DNA from: a bacterium | Lineage (GTDB): Bacteria > Vulcanimicrobiota > Xenobia > Xenobiales > JADMJV01 | Assembly (NCBI GenBank): GCA_018780265.1 | Contig: JADMJV010000036.1 | Location: forward strand, 1 to 64,000 | Reading direction: 5' to 3' | Length of the DNA stretch: 64,000 nucleotides | Notes under the pieces: generated by a model | The model's input: the letters and a program-made list of their open reading frames with translations, nothing else | The model's database searches: none | Told to the model about the DNA's origin: nothing | Translations under genes and position numbers: made by a program | Shown here: piece after piece, positions 1 to 8,258 of the stretch | How the letters are laid out: each line of letters begins with the position of its first letter | Numbering within the stretch: the stretch's first letter is position 1

Positions 1-72
1 CGAAGGTGCGCCGCCGCCCGAAGGTGCGCCGCCGCCCGAAGGTGCGCCGCCGCCCGAAGGTGCGCCGCCGCC
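1..72 (-). repeat. 18-bp tandem repeat encoding GGGAPS
   Basis: Four perfect head-to-tail copies of an 18-base unit run from the window edge to position 72. Read on the minus strand in the frame of the overlapping gene, each unit encodes the hexapeptide Gly-Gly-Gly-Ala-Pro-Ser. The array continues beyond the window, so its true copy number is unknown. Perfect identity between copies suggests recent expansion or homogenisation. Confidence 0.95.
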
Positions 73-534
73 CACCTGGGGAGTCCCGGGGGTCTCACCG
101 GCAGGATTCTCGCCGCCCTTTTGCTGCTCTTGGAGTTGCTGCAATTCTTTGGTGATGCGAGCGATGGCTTCTTTGTCGCCGCGAGCCTGAGCCTGCTTCA
201 ATTCCTCTTTCAGTTTATCAATCTGCTGCTTGATCTTTTTTGGGTCCGCTTTCATTTTCTCGGTAGCCTGGGCATCGTCGGGCTTCTTCGGGTCTTTGGT
301 ATTGGCGTCTTTTCCCTTGTCCGGGCCAAAATTGTCCATGATGGCACCCAGCGGGCCCGCATTGCTGGTCTCTTTGGTGCGCGCTTCTTTCGATATCCCC
401 ACGCCGTCGCCGGCTGCCTTGGCGGGTTTGCTCTCGGCCGCTGGTGCCTTAATCTCGGCCGCCTTGGTTTTGTCGGCGGCCGGCTTGCTTACAGAGTGAT
501 TGGCTTTGCCAGTGTTCAGGCGTGGAATAGACAT
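1..534 (-). CDS. Disordered repeat-tailed protein, partial (C-terminus outside window)
   Basis: An open frame of 178 codons starts at an ATG at 534, five bases after an AGGAG ribosome-binding site, and runs off the window start. Residues 1-95 are Lys/Ala/Pro/Asp-rich and look disordered. They contain a GDGVGISKEA segment (residues 42-51) loosely like motifs in other orphan proteins of this window. Residues about 98-138 form a Lys/Gln/Glu-rich predicted coiled coil. A Gly/Pro linker leads into four GGGAPS repeats. No signal peptide or catalytic motif is visible. It lies just downstream of the next disordered protein (657-1574) on the same strand. The function is not recognised; a structural, secreted or regulatory role is possible but is only inference. 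Confidence 0.8.
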   Translation of the reverse strand, partial: MSIPRLNTGKANHSVSKPAADKTKAAEIKAPAAESKPAKAAGDGVGISKEARTKETSNAGPLGAIMDNFGPDKGKDANTKDPKKPDDAQATEKMKADPKKIKQQIDKLKEELKQAQARGDKEAIARITKELQQLQEQQKGGENPAGETPGTPQVGGGAPSGGGAPSGGGAPSGGGAPS

Positions 535-560
535 GTGCACTCCTAAGATAGGTTTTGATG

Positions 561-591
561 ATTATGGCATAGTTCGGCCGGGACATGTCCG
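561..591 (-). promoter_or_regulatory. Possible promoter with 10-bp palindrome
   Basis: Upstream of the ATG at 534 the minus strand reads CATAAT (566-561), a fair -10 box. A CGGACA (591-586) lies 19 bases upstream as a weak -35. A perfect palindrome GGACATGTCC (581-590) overlaps the -35 and could be an operator. The long spacer makes this tentative. Confidence 0.3.
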
Positions 592-651
592 GGGATTTGT
601 TGCCAAGGTGTTGCCAGTGTTAACTTTGGCTACGCTGGAGCGCCGTATATC

Positions 652-670
652 CGATTCTATTTTAGAATCG
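652..670. other. Perfect inverted repeat over a stop codon
   Basis: CGATTCTA and TAGAATCG flank a three-base loop, giving an 8-bp perfect stem. It covers the stop codon (659-657) of the minus-strand gene above it. There is no U-run after the stem on either strand, so it is not a canonical intrinsic terminator. It could protect the mRNA 3' end or act as a weak terminator. Confidence 0.4.
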
Positions 671-1574
671 CTTGAGTCTGCTGAATCTTTTGCTGTTCGT
701 CGGGCTTTCCTTGATTGGCCCCAGCGGCTTCCAACAGGTCTGGCGAGATTCCATCCAATCTTTCGCCGGCCGGACGCGCCTCAGCCGTTTGGTTCGAGTT
801 GTCGGCCTTGGTTTTGATCTCTGCGGTTCCCAGGTCGCCGTCCTGCTGGCCACCTTGCTGAGCCTTTTGCCTTAGTTCTTTGGCCGGGTGGGAGTCGCCC
901 ACTTGCTGCTGCAGTTGTTTGCGGCCTTCGGCCGACAATTCCACCCTGTCATGAGGGGGAGTGTTGCGGGGAAAGAGGCGGTTGCCTACTTTCGTGTCTG
1001 GCTTGGGCACTTTGCTGTTCTCCACCTGACCCACCGGGCGAGGTGCGTCGGTCTTGGGGGCTCCCTTGGTGCCGGGGCGAGTGTGTCCGGCCTGGGCCAC
1101 GGTCGTGGCCGACTGCGGCTGTTCTTTGCTGTCGGGCGACTTTTTCTTGGCCGTCAGGCTCACATCGCCAATCTTGTCATGGCCTTTGTGAATATTGCCC
1201 TTTTCCGTATCGAGCTTCCACTCGGCTTTCACTTCCTGTGGCTTGGGCTTATCGGGCTTGTTGCCGATTTCGGCCGCACCGCCCACCTCTTTGACCTTTT
1301 CATCGATCTTCTGATCCACTTTGGGCTGGTTTCCAAAGCTGCCGAAGTTGGCCAATAAGGCCTCCAGGCCCTGGTGGTCGCCCCGGCTTTCCAGGTCGTC
1401 GGTCAGCTCTTTAGAAAGGGCGACCTGCTCACTCTGGGGGAGACTCTGGTTCTCCTGCCCGTGCTCTTCCAGTTTGCTCTTGGCAACTTCCTGAAGAGCG
1501 TGTTGAGTTTTAGGCTGAACCGACGCGTCCGACTGCTTGGCCGGCATCCTCTTCTGATCGATTGCGTTCAGCAT
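657..1574 (-). CDS. Disordered hydrophilic orphan protein with FlgM-like motifs
   Basis: A 305-residue hydrophilic protein, very rich in Gln, Lys, Pro and Asp, with no membrane segment or signal peptide. Two short segments, EQVALSKELTDD (residues 49-60) and DRVELSAEGRKQ (209-220), resemble the D-x-V-x-L-S motif common in FlgM anti-sigma factors and some flagellar export substrates. That is a resemblance, not proof of homology. I chose the ATG at 1574 because the longer frame (to 1733) would overlap the upstream Nudix gene by about 100 bases. No clear Shine-Dalgarno precedes it; an ATG at 1547 has AGAAGAGG directly abutting. The gene follows the Nudix gene by 56 bases and may share its transcript. 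No function is assigned. Confidence 0.6.
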   Translation of the reverse strand: MLNAIDQKRMPAKQSDASVQPKTQHALQEVAKSKLEEHGQENQSLPQSEQVALSKELTDDLESRGDHQGLEALLANFGSFGNQPKVDQKIDEKVKEVGGAAEIGNKPDKPKPQEVKAEWKLDTEKGNIHKGHDKIGDVSLTAKKKSPDSKEQPQSATTVAQAGHTRPGTKGAPKTDAPRPVGQVENSKVPKPDTKVGNRLFPRNTPPHDRVELSAEGRKQLQQQVGDSHPAKELRQKAQQGGQQDGDLGTAEIKTKADNSNQTAEARPAGERLDGISPDLLEAAGANQGKPDEQQKIQQTQAILK

Positions 1575-1630
1575 GCGACAAGTATGCGGTAAGCTGATTG
1601 CCACAAAGTTAGCAGACTTCGTGGATTTGT

Positions 1631-2095
1631 TTACAAATGAGCTACCTTGTTCAAGTATTCTGTCAGCGGTTGTTCGTAACCCGGCCGGCGAATGGGTTCG
1701 ACGCGCTCGAGAACCTGCCCGGGTGGGCACCATTCCCAGCGACTAAATTCCTGGGGTCGATGGCGGGTCACGTCGATGTGATGGTCCTGGCCCACAAATT
1801 GCACCGCCCAAAAAGTTTGTTCTTGGCCCGCCCAGCGTCCTTGCCAGCGCGGCGGAGTGCGCACAAAGTCATAGCGGTGGGTGGCTTCCAATTGCTCAAT
1901 TTTGCCCAGGTGCTCACTGCGCACGCCCAGTTCCTCGCGCAATTCCCGGACCACGCTATCGACCAGAGTCTTCTTCTTGCTGACGCCCCCCTGGGGAAAC
2001 TGCCAGGTGGTCGACCCGTACCGTTCGCCGATCCAGAGTTCGAAGGCAGGATTGTAGACCAGCATGCAAACGTTGGGACGGTAGGGGAGCGACAT
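1631..2095 (-). CDS. rppH: RNA pyrophosphohydrolase-like Nudix hydrolase
   Basis: A 154-residue protein matching the RppH branch of the Nudix family, which removes pyrophosphate from the 5' end of mRNA and so primes decay. It begins with the RppH-type YRPNVCMLVYN segment and has WQFPQGGV just before the Nudix box. The box retains RELREELGV with its metal-binding glutamates. The first conserved Glu of the G-x5-E element is Lys here (GGVSKKKT), a variation at a position that is less critical than the REUxEE core. Length is close to the usual 155-175. The ATG overlaps the stop of the aroF-pheA fusion by one base at 2095, so the two are probably co-transcribed. It could also act on dinucleoside polyphosphates. 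Confidence 0.85.
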   Translation of the reverse strand: MSLPYRPNVCMLVYNPAFELWIGERYGSTTWQFPQGGVSKKKTLVDSVVRELREELGVRSEHLGKIEQLEATHRYDFVRTPPRWQGRWAGQEQTFWAVQFVGQDHHIDVTRHRPQEFSRWEWCPPGQVLERVEPIRRPGYEQPLTEYLNKVAHL

Positions 2096-3981
2096 CAGTC
2101 GGCCGCCCGATAGACGCCCAGCAGTCGATAAAAAGGACAGAACTCTTCCAGGGCAGCCAGCGCCTGAAGCAGCCGATCTGCCTCTTCGGGGACCTGTAAA
2201 TCGGCGAAAAATCGGTATTCCCAGGGCTTGCCGGCGATCGGACGCGACTCCAGGCGATGCAAATTAATATTGTGCTCGGTTAATTTGCCCAGGGCCTGAT
2301 GGAGGGCGCCGGGATGGTCGGGGGTATCAAACACTACGCTGGCCTTGTCGGCACCGATCACAGGCATCCCCCCCCGTTCCAATATCCAAAAGCGGGTAAA
2401 ATTTCGGGGGTGACTTTCGATGCCCTCCTGGAGCACTTCCAACTGCAACTGCTCGGCGACTTGGCGGGCGGCGATGGCAGCGGCGTCTCGCAGTTGATGT
2501 TTCTTTATATAGTGAACGCTGCCGGCGGTGTCGTAGACTTGAAAGATCTCCCAGTCCGGATGGGTGCGCAGGAAATCCTCGCACTGAGCGGCCGCCTGGG
2601 GATGCGCGTAGATACGCCTGACCTGCTCTATGCGGGTGCCTGGATGAACAATCAGGCTATGGCAGATGCGCAGCGTGATTTCTCCCACCACGCTCAAATC
2701 GGGGTATTCCAGCACCAGGTCATAGTTAGGCTGAACGCTGCCGGCCAGGGAGTTCTCCATGGGCAGTACCGCAAATTGGGTGTCCCCGCTAGCTACTTTG
2801 GCAAAGGTTTCGGCAAAACTGTGGCAAGGTACCGCCTCTACATTGGCTCCCAAAAATTGGCGCAGAGCTCGTTCGCTGTAGGCTCCGGGTTCACCCTGGT
2901 AGGCGGCTTTAGCCTCACCCTGGCGGGTGAGGGTGATGGGGGAGGGAGGGCGGCGAAATTCTACCCCCACATGGCGCCCAACCACCGGGGCCACCGCGGC
3001 CACGTCGCGCATCAACTTTTCAAACTGATGAGGGTAAAGGCTCTGGGCGCCATCCGAGAGGGCTTCGGGCGGATTGGGGTGGACCTCGATCATCAAGCCG
3101 TCGGCCCCGGCAGCCACGGCGGCCAGGGCCATGGATGCTACGTAGCCGCGGTGGCCGGTTCCGTGGCTGGGATCCGCGATAATGGGCAGATGACTGAGCG
3201 AGCGAATAACCGGGATGGCACTGAGGTCCAGCGTGTTGCGGGTACTGGGCTCAAAAGTGCGGATGCCGCGCTCGCACAGAATGACGCGCACCCCGTTGCC
3301 GCCGGCCAGCACGTACTCGGCTGACATTAAGAATTCCTCAATGGTGGCCGACAGTCCCCGTTTGAGCAAAACGGGTTTGTCGGTGGCCGCCACGGCTTTA
3401 AGCAACTCGTAGTTTTGCATGTTGCGCGCCCCGATCTGGAAGAGGTCGGTGTAGGCGGCCACCTGGTCCACGTGGGCCGGCGAAACCACTTCGGTTACAA
3501 TGGGCAGACCGTAGAGTTGGCGGGCTTCGGCCAAGATCTCCAGGCCCTCCAGTCCCATTCCCTGGAAGGCATAGGGGGAACTGCGCGGCTTGTAGGCCCC
3601 GCCGCGCAAAATGTGAGCTCCGGCCGCCTTGACCTTGGCGGCGATATCGAGCAAGCCCTGGCGCGATTCCACCGAGCAAGGTCCGGCCATGACCACAAGC
3701 TGGGGGCCGCCGATTTGCCAGGGTCCCACCGTAACCGGGCTGGTCTTTTGCGAATTTGCCTCGCGGGCGGCCAGTTTGTACGGTCGCCCCACCTTGATGA
3801 CCTGGCTGACTCCCGGCAACAGTTCCAGTTCGCGGGTGTCGGCCGGGGTCTGGCCGATGACGGCCAGCACCTGGCGTTCGGCACCTTGAATCAGTCGGGT
3901 TTCCAACCCTTTGCGGGCCAGCAGCGACTGGAGCGCCTCCAGTTGGGCGGGTTGCAGGTCGGGGCGCAAGACGACAATCAT
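2095..3981 (-). CDS. Fused DAHP synthase (type I-beta) - prephenate dehydratase - ACT
   Basis: A 628-residue bifunctional enzyme of aromatic amino-acid synthesis. Residues about 1-70 form the ferredoxin-like domain typical of type I-beta DAHP synthases. Residues about 85-345 are the barrel that joins phosphoenolpyruvate and erythrose 4-phosphate, with AGPCSVES, the KPRSSPY loop, DPSHGTGHR and IEVHPNP supplying substrate and metal ligands. From about 365 ([11 protein letters not shown]) a prephenate dehydratase domain follows, including the catalytic NFTRFW segment. The C-terminus is an ACT domain with an ESRP-type Phe-binding motif. No chorismate mutase domain is present. I chose the ATG at 3981, 11 bases after AAGGA, because the 78 extra upstream residues look unlike the family and lie opposite the pseudouridine synthase. 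The fusion would let one ACT domain sense Phe for both the entry and branch steps (inference). Confidence 0.9.
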   Translation of the reverse strand: MIVVLRPDLQPAQLEALQSLLARKGLETRLIQGAERQVLAVIGQTPADTRELELLPGVSQVIKVGRPYKLAAREANSQKTSPVTVGPWQIGGPQLVVMAGPCSVESRQGLLDIAAKVKAAGAHILRGGAYKPRSSPYAFQGMGLEGLEILAEARQLYGLPIVTEVVSPAHVDQVAAYTDLFQIGARNMQNYELLKAVAATDKPVLLKRGLSATIEEFLMSAEYVLAGGNGVRVILCERGIRTFEPSTRNTLDLSAIPVIRSLSHLPIIADPSHGTGHRGYVASMALAAVAAGADGLMIEVHPNPPEALSDGAQSLYPHQFEKLMRDVAAVAPVVGRHVGVEFRRPPSPITLTRQGEAKAAYQGEPGAYSERALRQFLGANVEAVPCHSFAETFAKVASGDTQFAVLPMENSLAGSVQPNYDLVLEYPDLSVVGEITLRICHSLIVHPGTRIEQVRRIYAHPQAAAQCEDFLRTHPDWEIFQVYDTAGSVHYIKKHQLRDAAAIAARQVAEQLQLEVLQEGIESHPRNFTRFWILERGGMPVIGADKASVVFDTPDHPGALHQALGKLTEHNINLHRLESRPIAGKPWEYRFFADLQVPEEADRLLQALAALEEFCPFYRLLGVYRAAD

Positions 3982-4047
3982 GGGCAAAGCTTCCTTAAGG
4001 TGGGGGCGCAAATCCTGGGGGAAACGGGGAATTTCTTGAGCCGTCGA

Positions 4048-4698
4048 ATGGGCTGCCCGGTGAATGGCCCCAAAATATTGTGGCGCGATCAGGATCTGAT
4101 CGCCGTTGAGAAACCGGCCGGCTTGCTCAGTCATCCCAGTGCCGATCCGCGCCGTGCCGATCTGGTTAGCTGGCTGCGGGCTCAGGTGGAGGCGGAGCAG
4201 TTGGTGATGCATCACCGACTTGACCTGGAAACCTCGGGTTTGTTGGTTTTGACCTTGTCAAAGCGGGCCTGCGCTCCGCTGGCTCAGGCTTTTGCCGAAC
4301 GTCGTGTGGCCAAGACCTACCTGGCCTGGGTCAGCGGCAGTCCTCCCCGACAGGGAAGGGTGGACCTGGCTTTGGGGGAGGTGAAGGGGCGAGTCAAAGC
4401 GGACCGAGCCGGCAAAGTCGCCGTTACCGACTTTGTGTGCCAACGTCAGGCGGGGCTCTATGCTTTATTGCAACTCAAGCCGTTGCATGGGCGTAAACAT
4501 CAACTGAGGGTTCATTGCAAAGAACAGGGCTGGCCCATCGTGGGCGATGTATTGTATGGGGGCCAGGCCAGCGGCAGGTTGTGGCTGCACGCCTGGAAAC
4601 TTGGGCTGGCCCATCCCGTTACGGGAGAGCAGCTCTGTTTGGAATGCCCTGTACCAGAGGATTGGAGACTACTCGGCGGAGTTCTGGCCGACAAATAA
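4048..4698 (+). CDS. RluA-family pseudouridine synthase
   Basis: A 216-residue member of the RluA/RsuA-type pseudouridine synthases, which isomerise uridine in rRNA or tRNA. It shows the LIAVEKPAGLLSHP opening motif, the catalytic HHRLDLETSGLLVL segment with the active-site Asp, and the later GRKHQLRVHC and PIVGDVLYG motifs. There is no N-terminal S4 RNA-binding domain, as in the RluA/TruC-like short forms. The ATG at 4048 fits the family start; a GTG at 4060 is an alternative. It is divergent from the DAHP synthase fusion, with only 66 bases between starts. The exact uridine target cannot be told. Confidence 0.85.
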   Translation: MGCPVNGPKILWRDQDLIAVEKPAGLLSHPSADPRRADLVSWLRAQVEAEQLVMHHRLDLETSGLLVLTLSKRACAPLAQAFAERRVAKTYLAWVSGSPPRQGRVDLALGEVKGRVKADRAGKVAVTDFVCQRQAGLYALLQLKPLHGRKHQLRVHCKEQGWPIVGDVLYGGQASGRLWLHAWKLGLAHPVTGEQLCLECPVPEDWRLLGGVLADK

Positions 4699-4827
4699 CC
4701 GCTGGTAGGCTTCCATGGCGCGCTCAATGGCCTGCATCATAGCAGCATCTTCTTCGGGTGCTGTCGGGAGGGTCGCTTCGATTCTCTGACTCTGACATAG
4801 TGCTTCGTATAGATTGTGGCTGAACAT
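4669..4827 (-). CDS. Small helical hypothetical protein
   Basis: A 52-residue frame starting at ATG 4827 and ending within the last 30 bases of the opposite-strand pseudouridine synthase. The product is acidic and looks alpha-helical (EEDAAMMQAIERAMEAYQRL). It has none of the Arg/Pro/Ser-rich composition of antisense shadow frames in this GC-rich DNA. A weak GATGGGG element lies upstream of the ATG. It follows the HATPase-GNAT gene (4901-6331) by 73 bases on the same strand and could be its last operon member. No function is recognised. Confidence 0.45.
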   Translation of the reverse strand: MFSHNLYEALCQSQRIEATLPTAPEEDAAMMQAIERAMEAYQRLFVGQNSAE

Positions 4828-4900
4828 TGTCATCTGGCCCCATCTTCGTTGCTGTGTTTAGGATATGCTTTGGCGCTGAAATCTTCATGAAAGCCGGCCG

Positions 4901-6331
4901 TTAAACCGCCTCCGGTTCGTGGTAGCGAACATAGCCCAAAAGTTCTTGAGCCATTTCGTCTTCTACTTTCATCTGTGTGTAATCCACCGTGACTCCGTAC
5001 AGGTCTTGCAGAAGCAGGCAGGGGCCGATGGGTCGAAATTGCAGGCCGGAGAAGAAAAATCCCATCTTTTCCAGCGGCTTCAGGATATGCACCGTGGTGG
5101 GGTCGTAGAGCGGCAGCGTGAGTTGAAAACAACGGTAGTCCTGCAGTCTCAGATAGCGAGCGTGGGAGCGGATGCGATCAAGAATGTGCGAGCCGTACTT
5201 TTCCACATGGATTTTGGCCGTCTTGCGCGGCGGACTCTCCTGCAGCACCAGAACCGATTCATTGGGCGCCAACTCGACTTGGGGGGGCTTTTCGAAATGG
5301 ACATCCAGTCCCAGGTGGGTGCACACCGTCTCCAGCATGGCTCGGTGTCGGTTGGGGGCGTAGAGGGGTTGTTTTAGGTGTAGCGAGTCCGGGTGAAGGG
5401 CCTGGTAGTAACCCACCAGGCTCTCTCGCTGGTTATGGTTGGGACTGGACATCCCCTCAAAGCAAAAAAGACTGGCCCCCAGCACCAGGGAGCAACTTTT
5501 GAAGCCCAGGCTGAGGGCCAGCTTTTGTGAGTAAGGGTGGGTTGTGACCGCATAACACTGGACCTCGCGCACTCCATCGTCGATGGCCTGTTGGTGCAGT
5601 TGACGGGCCATGGCTGCGGCTACCCCTTGAGAGCGATAGGCTGGCTCGACCGCGGCTACTCCGGCCGTGACCGATAGCGCCAAAGGACTGGTGCGTTCGT
5701 AGGCCATATGGCCGATCACTTCCTGGTCGTGGTTGATGGCCACCAACGAGCGCATCAGCCCCTGCTGGTTGAGGGCGGTGAGACGCTCGGGAATATAGAC
5801 GGCGTCGAGTACGGAGTAGCTGTAGCCGTAGGTGCGCCAGATGCAGCGGGCCACCGCCTGGGCGTCGTGGGCTTGAAATCGCCGAATTTCTCGCAGGGGT
5901 GCGCGCTCCCGCGAGTTTTCCGGCCGGGGGTCGTCGGTTGGCGGAGCGAGCGCAAAATATTTGCGCAGGCGAGTCTCCTTGCCATGCAGGCCCAGATTGG
6001 CAAACTCCAGCTTGTCCACTTGGGTCTGGATTTGTTGAAGATGACCGGCCACTTCAAGGCGAGTCCACATTTGAGGGTCAAAAGGCAGACCCTGGTCGGC
6101 CACCACCATTTCCAGGCCCCCCGGTAAGACCCGGCAGGATAGCTGCAGACTGGGATGCTCGCCTTGAAATTCTTGAGCCAGCAGAATTTCAAAGAGATGG
6201 GCGGAGGCGCCGGCCAACTGGCTGGCCTGGGAAGGGTGCATGCCATAGCGCAAAGAGGCTTGTTCTACGAAGGCTTGGGCGGTTGAGCTCCAGGACGGGT
6301 CGATAGGGATTTCGAGACGGGCCCCATTCAC
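4901..6331 (-). CDS. RsbW-like HATPase domain fused to GNAT acetyltransferase
   Basis: A 476-residue protein with an unusual domain order. Residues about 1-130 resemble the anti-sigma-factor/serine kinase HATPase fold (RsbW type), with a VVADQGLPFDP segment that matches the ATP-lid D-x-G motif. Residues about 145-295 are a GNAT acetyltransferase domain, with motif A visible as YRSQGVAAAMARQLHQQA (acetyl-CoA pyrophosphate loop). Residues 300-476 form a further alpha/beta region with no recognised motif. The GTG start overlaps the TGA of the ankyrin gene (GTGA), implying translational coupling. Family knowledge: RsbW-like domains bind ATP and partner proteins. Inference: the ATP domain gates or targets the acetyl transfer. 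The acceptor is unknown. Confidence 0.75.
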   Translation of the reverse strand: MNGARLEIPIDPSWSSTAQAFVEQASLRYGMHPSQASQLAGASAHLFEILLAQEFQGEHPSLQLSCRVLPGGLEMVVADQGLPFDPQMWTRLEVAGHLQQIQTQVDKLEFANLGLHGKETRLRKYFALAPPTDDPRPENSRERAPLREIRRFQAHDAQAVARCIWRTYGYSYSVLDAVYIPERLTALNQQGLMRSLVAINHDQEVIGHMAYERTSPLALSVTAGVAAVEPAYRSQGVAAAMARQLHQQAIDDGVREVQCYAVTTHPYSQKLALSLGFKSCSLVLGASLFCFEGMSSPNHNQRESLVGYYQALHPDSLHLKQPLYAPNRHRAMLETVCTHLGLDVHFEKPPQVELAPNESVLVLQESPPRKTAKIHVEKYGSHILDRIRSHARYLRLQDYRCFQLTLPLYDPTTVHILKPLEKMGFFFSGLQFRPIGPCLLLQDLYGVTVDYTQMKVEDEMAQELLGYVRYHEPEAV

Positions 6332-7029
6332 GGTTGCGGAGATTGTGCCTGTTTCAAGCAGCTGGTCACCAGTTCCCAGTCGCCTTTTCGTTTCTCTTGG
6401 GCCAACTGAAGCGGGGTTTTTCCCTTGAGGTCGACCTGATTGGGGTCGCAGCCTGCTTCCAGTAGCCGTTCCACAATTTTGATATAGCCCTGGCCCGCCG
6501 CCCGATGCAGAGCGGTTCCACCGTCCTGGGCCTTGAGCTTGATGTCGCAGCCGGCCGCCAACAAGCTTTCCAATACTTCGAGGTGGCCTGCGCCGGCGGC
6601 CAGCATGAGCGGGGTCACTCCCCGTTTGTCGATGGGGTCTTTGAGTAGACCCGGCCGGCTGAGCAGATAGTCGACTACGTCTTTCTGGCCGCGATAGGCT
6701 GCCAGATGCAGGGGGGCGTTCTGGTCGGCGTCCGGGGCGGTCATCGAGAAGCCTTTGCTTTCGAGCAGTTGCAGTTCGTTGAGTTGACCTGTGCCAGCGG
6801 CCTTATGGACCTCGCTAGCAATGGGCTTGCCGGTCGAGGTGGTTTTGCTTTTGGCCTTGGGCTCGGGGGCTGTAAAGTCGGGGATTTCCTGGGGGTTACT
6901 GCGCGATTTTTCTTGCATGTCGCGGGCCTGGGCCTGAATGGCCTTGGCCTTAGGCATGTAGGCGGGGGGTTGGGCCTGAGCCAAGAGGAGCAGACTGGCT
7001 GCCACGAGAGTTCCAGCGATCATTCTCAT
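6328..7029 (-). CDS. Secreted ankyrin-repeat protein
   Basis: A 233-residue protein with an N-terminal hydrophobic stretch (MIAGTLVAASLLLLAQA) that looks like a cleavable signal peptide. A Lys/Pro/Ala-rich linker follows, then four to five ankyrin repeats from about residue 75 onward, shown by recurring APLHLAAYRGQ, TPLMLAAGAGHLEVLESLL, TALHRAAGQG and TPLQLAQEK units. Ankyrin repeats bind protein partners and have no catalysis of their own. The start at 7029 is chosen so that the signal peptide is N-terminal; an ATG at 7023 is equally possible. The longer frame to 7077 would overlap the divergent gene. It is coupled to the downstream HATPase-GNAT gene, so the two may work together in an envelope-to-cytoplasm pathway (inference). 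Confidence 0.8.
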   Translation of the reverse strand: MRMIAGTLVAASLLLLAQAQPPAYMPKAKAIQAQARDMQEKSRSNPQEIPDFTAPEPKAKSKTTSTGKPIASEVHKAAGTGQLNELQLLESKGFSMTAPDADQNAPLHLAAYRGQKDVVDYLLSRPGLLKDPIDKRGVTPLMLAAGAGHLEVLESLLAAGCDIKLKAQDGGTALHRAAGQGYIKIVERLLEAGCDPNQVDLKGKTPLQLAQEKRKGDWELVTSCLKQAQSPQP

Positions 7030-7084
7030 ACGTCGGTTTTTCTCGACTCTTGCGTCGAAGCCTCTCGCCATGCACAATGGGGCG

Positions 7085-7495
7085 ATGATTCGAGGATACT
7101 GGCCTGAGTTTTTGGTGGCGGTGGTGATGTCGATATTGCTGCTGGCGTCCTACTTCCTAAGAGGCAACCCGGCGGTAGCGGTGCGTGCCCCCCAGGCCAC
7201 CCGCCTGTCGGAGCCGCGCTTTTTGCTGGAACTGGAATATCCGCAGGGCAAGTTGCGCGTGGATGTGCAAGGTCAGGTGAGCGGGCTGTCCCAGGGGCGC
7301 CTGACCGTCACCGAGTTGAATGACCTGCGTTTGGCCGTGGGCCGACTTCTTCCGGCAACCTCGCAGGGCGGGTGGAAAGTCCGCTTTTATGACGCTACGG
7401 GCGCTCACGAGGTAGCCTTCGATCCGGCCAGGAGTACTCCGGAAATTGACCATGTGGTCCAGAATTTGCGAATTTTGGGCTACTTGAAGGGCTGA
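7085..7495 (+). CDS. Single-pass membrane hypothetical protein
   Basis: A 136-residue protein with one N-terminal transmembrane helix (WPEFLVAVVMSILLLASYFL) and a roughly 100-residue soluble domain. That domain carries alternating hydrophobic beta-strand-like segments such as FLLELEYPQGKLRVDVQGQV. No family is recognised. The ATG at 7085 has GGGG a few bases upstream; an ATG at 7070 in the same frame is an alternative. It is divergent from the ankyrin gene and converges on the aquaporin gene four bases away. The topology suggests a periplasmic domain anchored to the inner membrane. Confidence 0.65.
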   Translation: MIRGYWPEFLVAVVMSILLLASYFLRGNPAVAVRAPQATRLSEPRFLLELEYPQGKLRVDVQGQVSGLSQGRLTVTELNDLRLAVGRLLPATSQGGWKVRFYDATGAHEVAFDPARSTPEIDHVVQNLRILGYLKG

Positions 7496-7499
7496 GGGC

Positions 7500-8231
7500 C
7501 TAGGCCAGGTGCAGGGCCACTACCGTGAGGCCGGCCAGGGCGCCGCCCAGCAAGGGGCCGACCACGGGGATGGCCGCGTAGCCCCAATCCGAACTGCCTT
7601 TACCAGCGATGGGCAGAAGCGCGTGAGCCAGGCGGGGACCCAGGTCGCGGGCCGGGTTGATGGCATAGCCCGTAGGTCCGCCTAAAGACAGTCCGATGCC
7701 CCACACCAGACTGGCCACCAGATAGGGTCCCAGTGCGGGCGAGGGACCGGTGGCGCTGACCGCCTTAGAAAAGATGCTAAAGGCCACAAAGACCAGTACC
7801 CAGGTGCCGATGATTTCGCTGACCAGATTCCAGAAAGGGCTGCGAATGGCCGGACCGGTGGAAAAGCAGGCCAGCTTCAGATCGGTCTCCTCGGTTTGGG
7901 CCCAGTGAGGAAAGTAGTGCAGCCAGACCAGCGTTGCGCCCACAAATGCGCCGAAAAACTGGGCTGGTATGTGAGTGGCTAACTTTTCGTAGCTGCCCGA
8001 AATCATCGCAAAGCCCACCGTGCAGGCTGGATTGAGATGGGCGTCGGGGCTGCCGCAGGCGATCGAAGTGAAGACCCCGGCCATGACCGCAAAGGCCCAC
8101 CCGGCCGTGATTACGATCCAGCCAGCGCTGTTGGCCTTGGAGCGGTTGAGCAGGACTCCGGCCACCACCCCGTTGCCCAATAAAATCAGCACCATCGTGC
8201 CCAGAAATTCGCCCAGAAACGGGGATGCCAT
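7500..8231 (-). CDS. glpF: MIP-family channel, glycerol facilitator-like
   Basis: A 243-residue inner-membrane channel of the aquaporin/glycerol facilitator family. Both pore-forming NPA loops are present: AHLNPACTVG in the first half and GYAINPARDLGPR in the second. The Asp after the second loop (NPARD) is typical of the glycerol-conducting branch rather than water-specific channels. Six hydrophobic segments match the family. A strong GGAGGTGG ribosome-binding site precedes the ATG at 8231. It sits downstream of rlmN on the same strand with a 27-base gap. An organophosphate transporter gene elsewhere in the window (35589-36872) could share substrates, but they are not linked. Substrate is inferred from motif only. 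Confidence 0.88.
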   Translation of the reverse strand: MASPFLGEFLGTMVLILLGNGVVAGVLLNRSKANSAGWIVITAGWAFAVMAGVFTSIACGSPDAHLNPACTVGFAMISGSYEKLATHIPAQFFGAFVGATLVWLHYFPHWAQTEETDLKLACFSTGPAIRSPFWNLVSEIIGTWVLVFVAFSIFSKAVSATGPSPALGPYLVASLVWGIGLSLGGPTGYAINPARDLGPRLAHALLPIAGKGSSDWGYAAIPVVGPLLGGALAGLTVVALHLA

Positions 8232-8258
8232 AGCCAGCCACCTCCAACTTTTGGGCCT

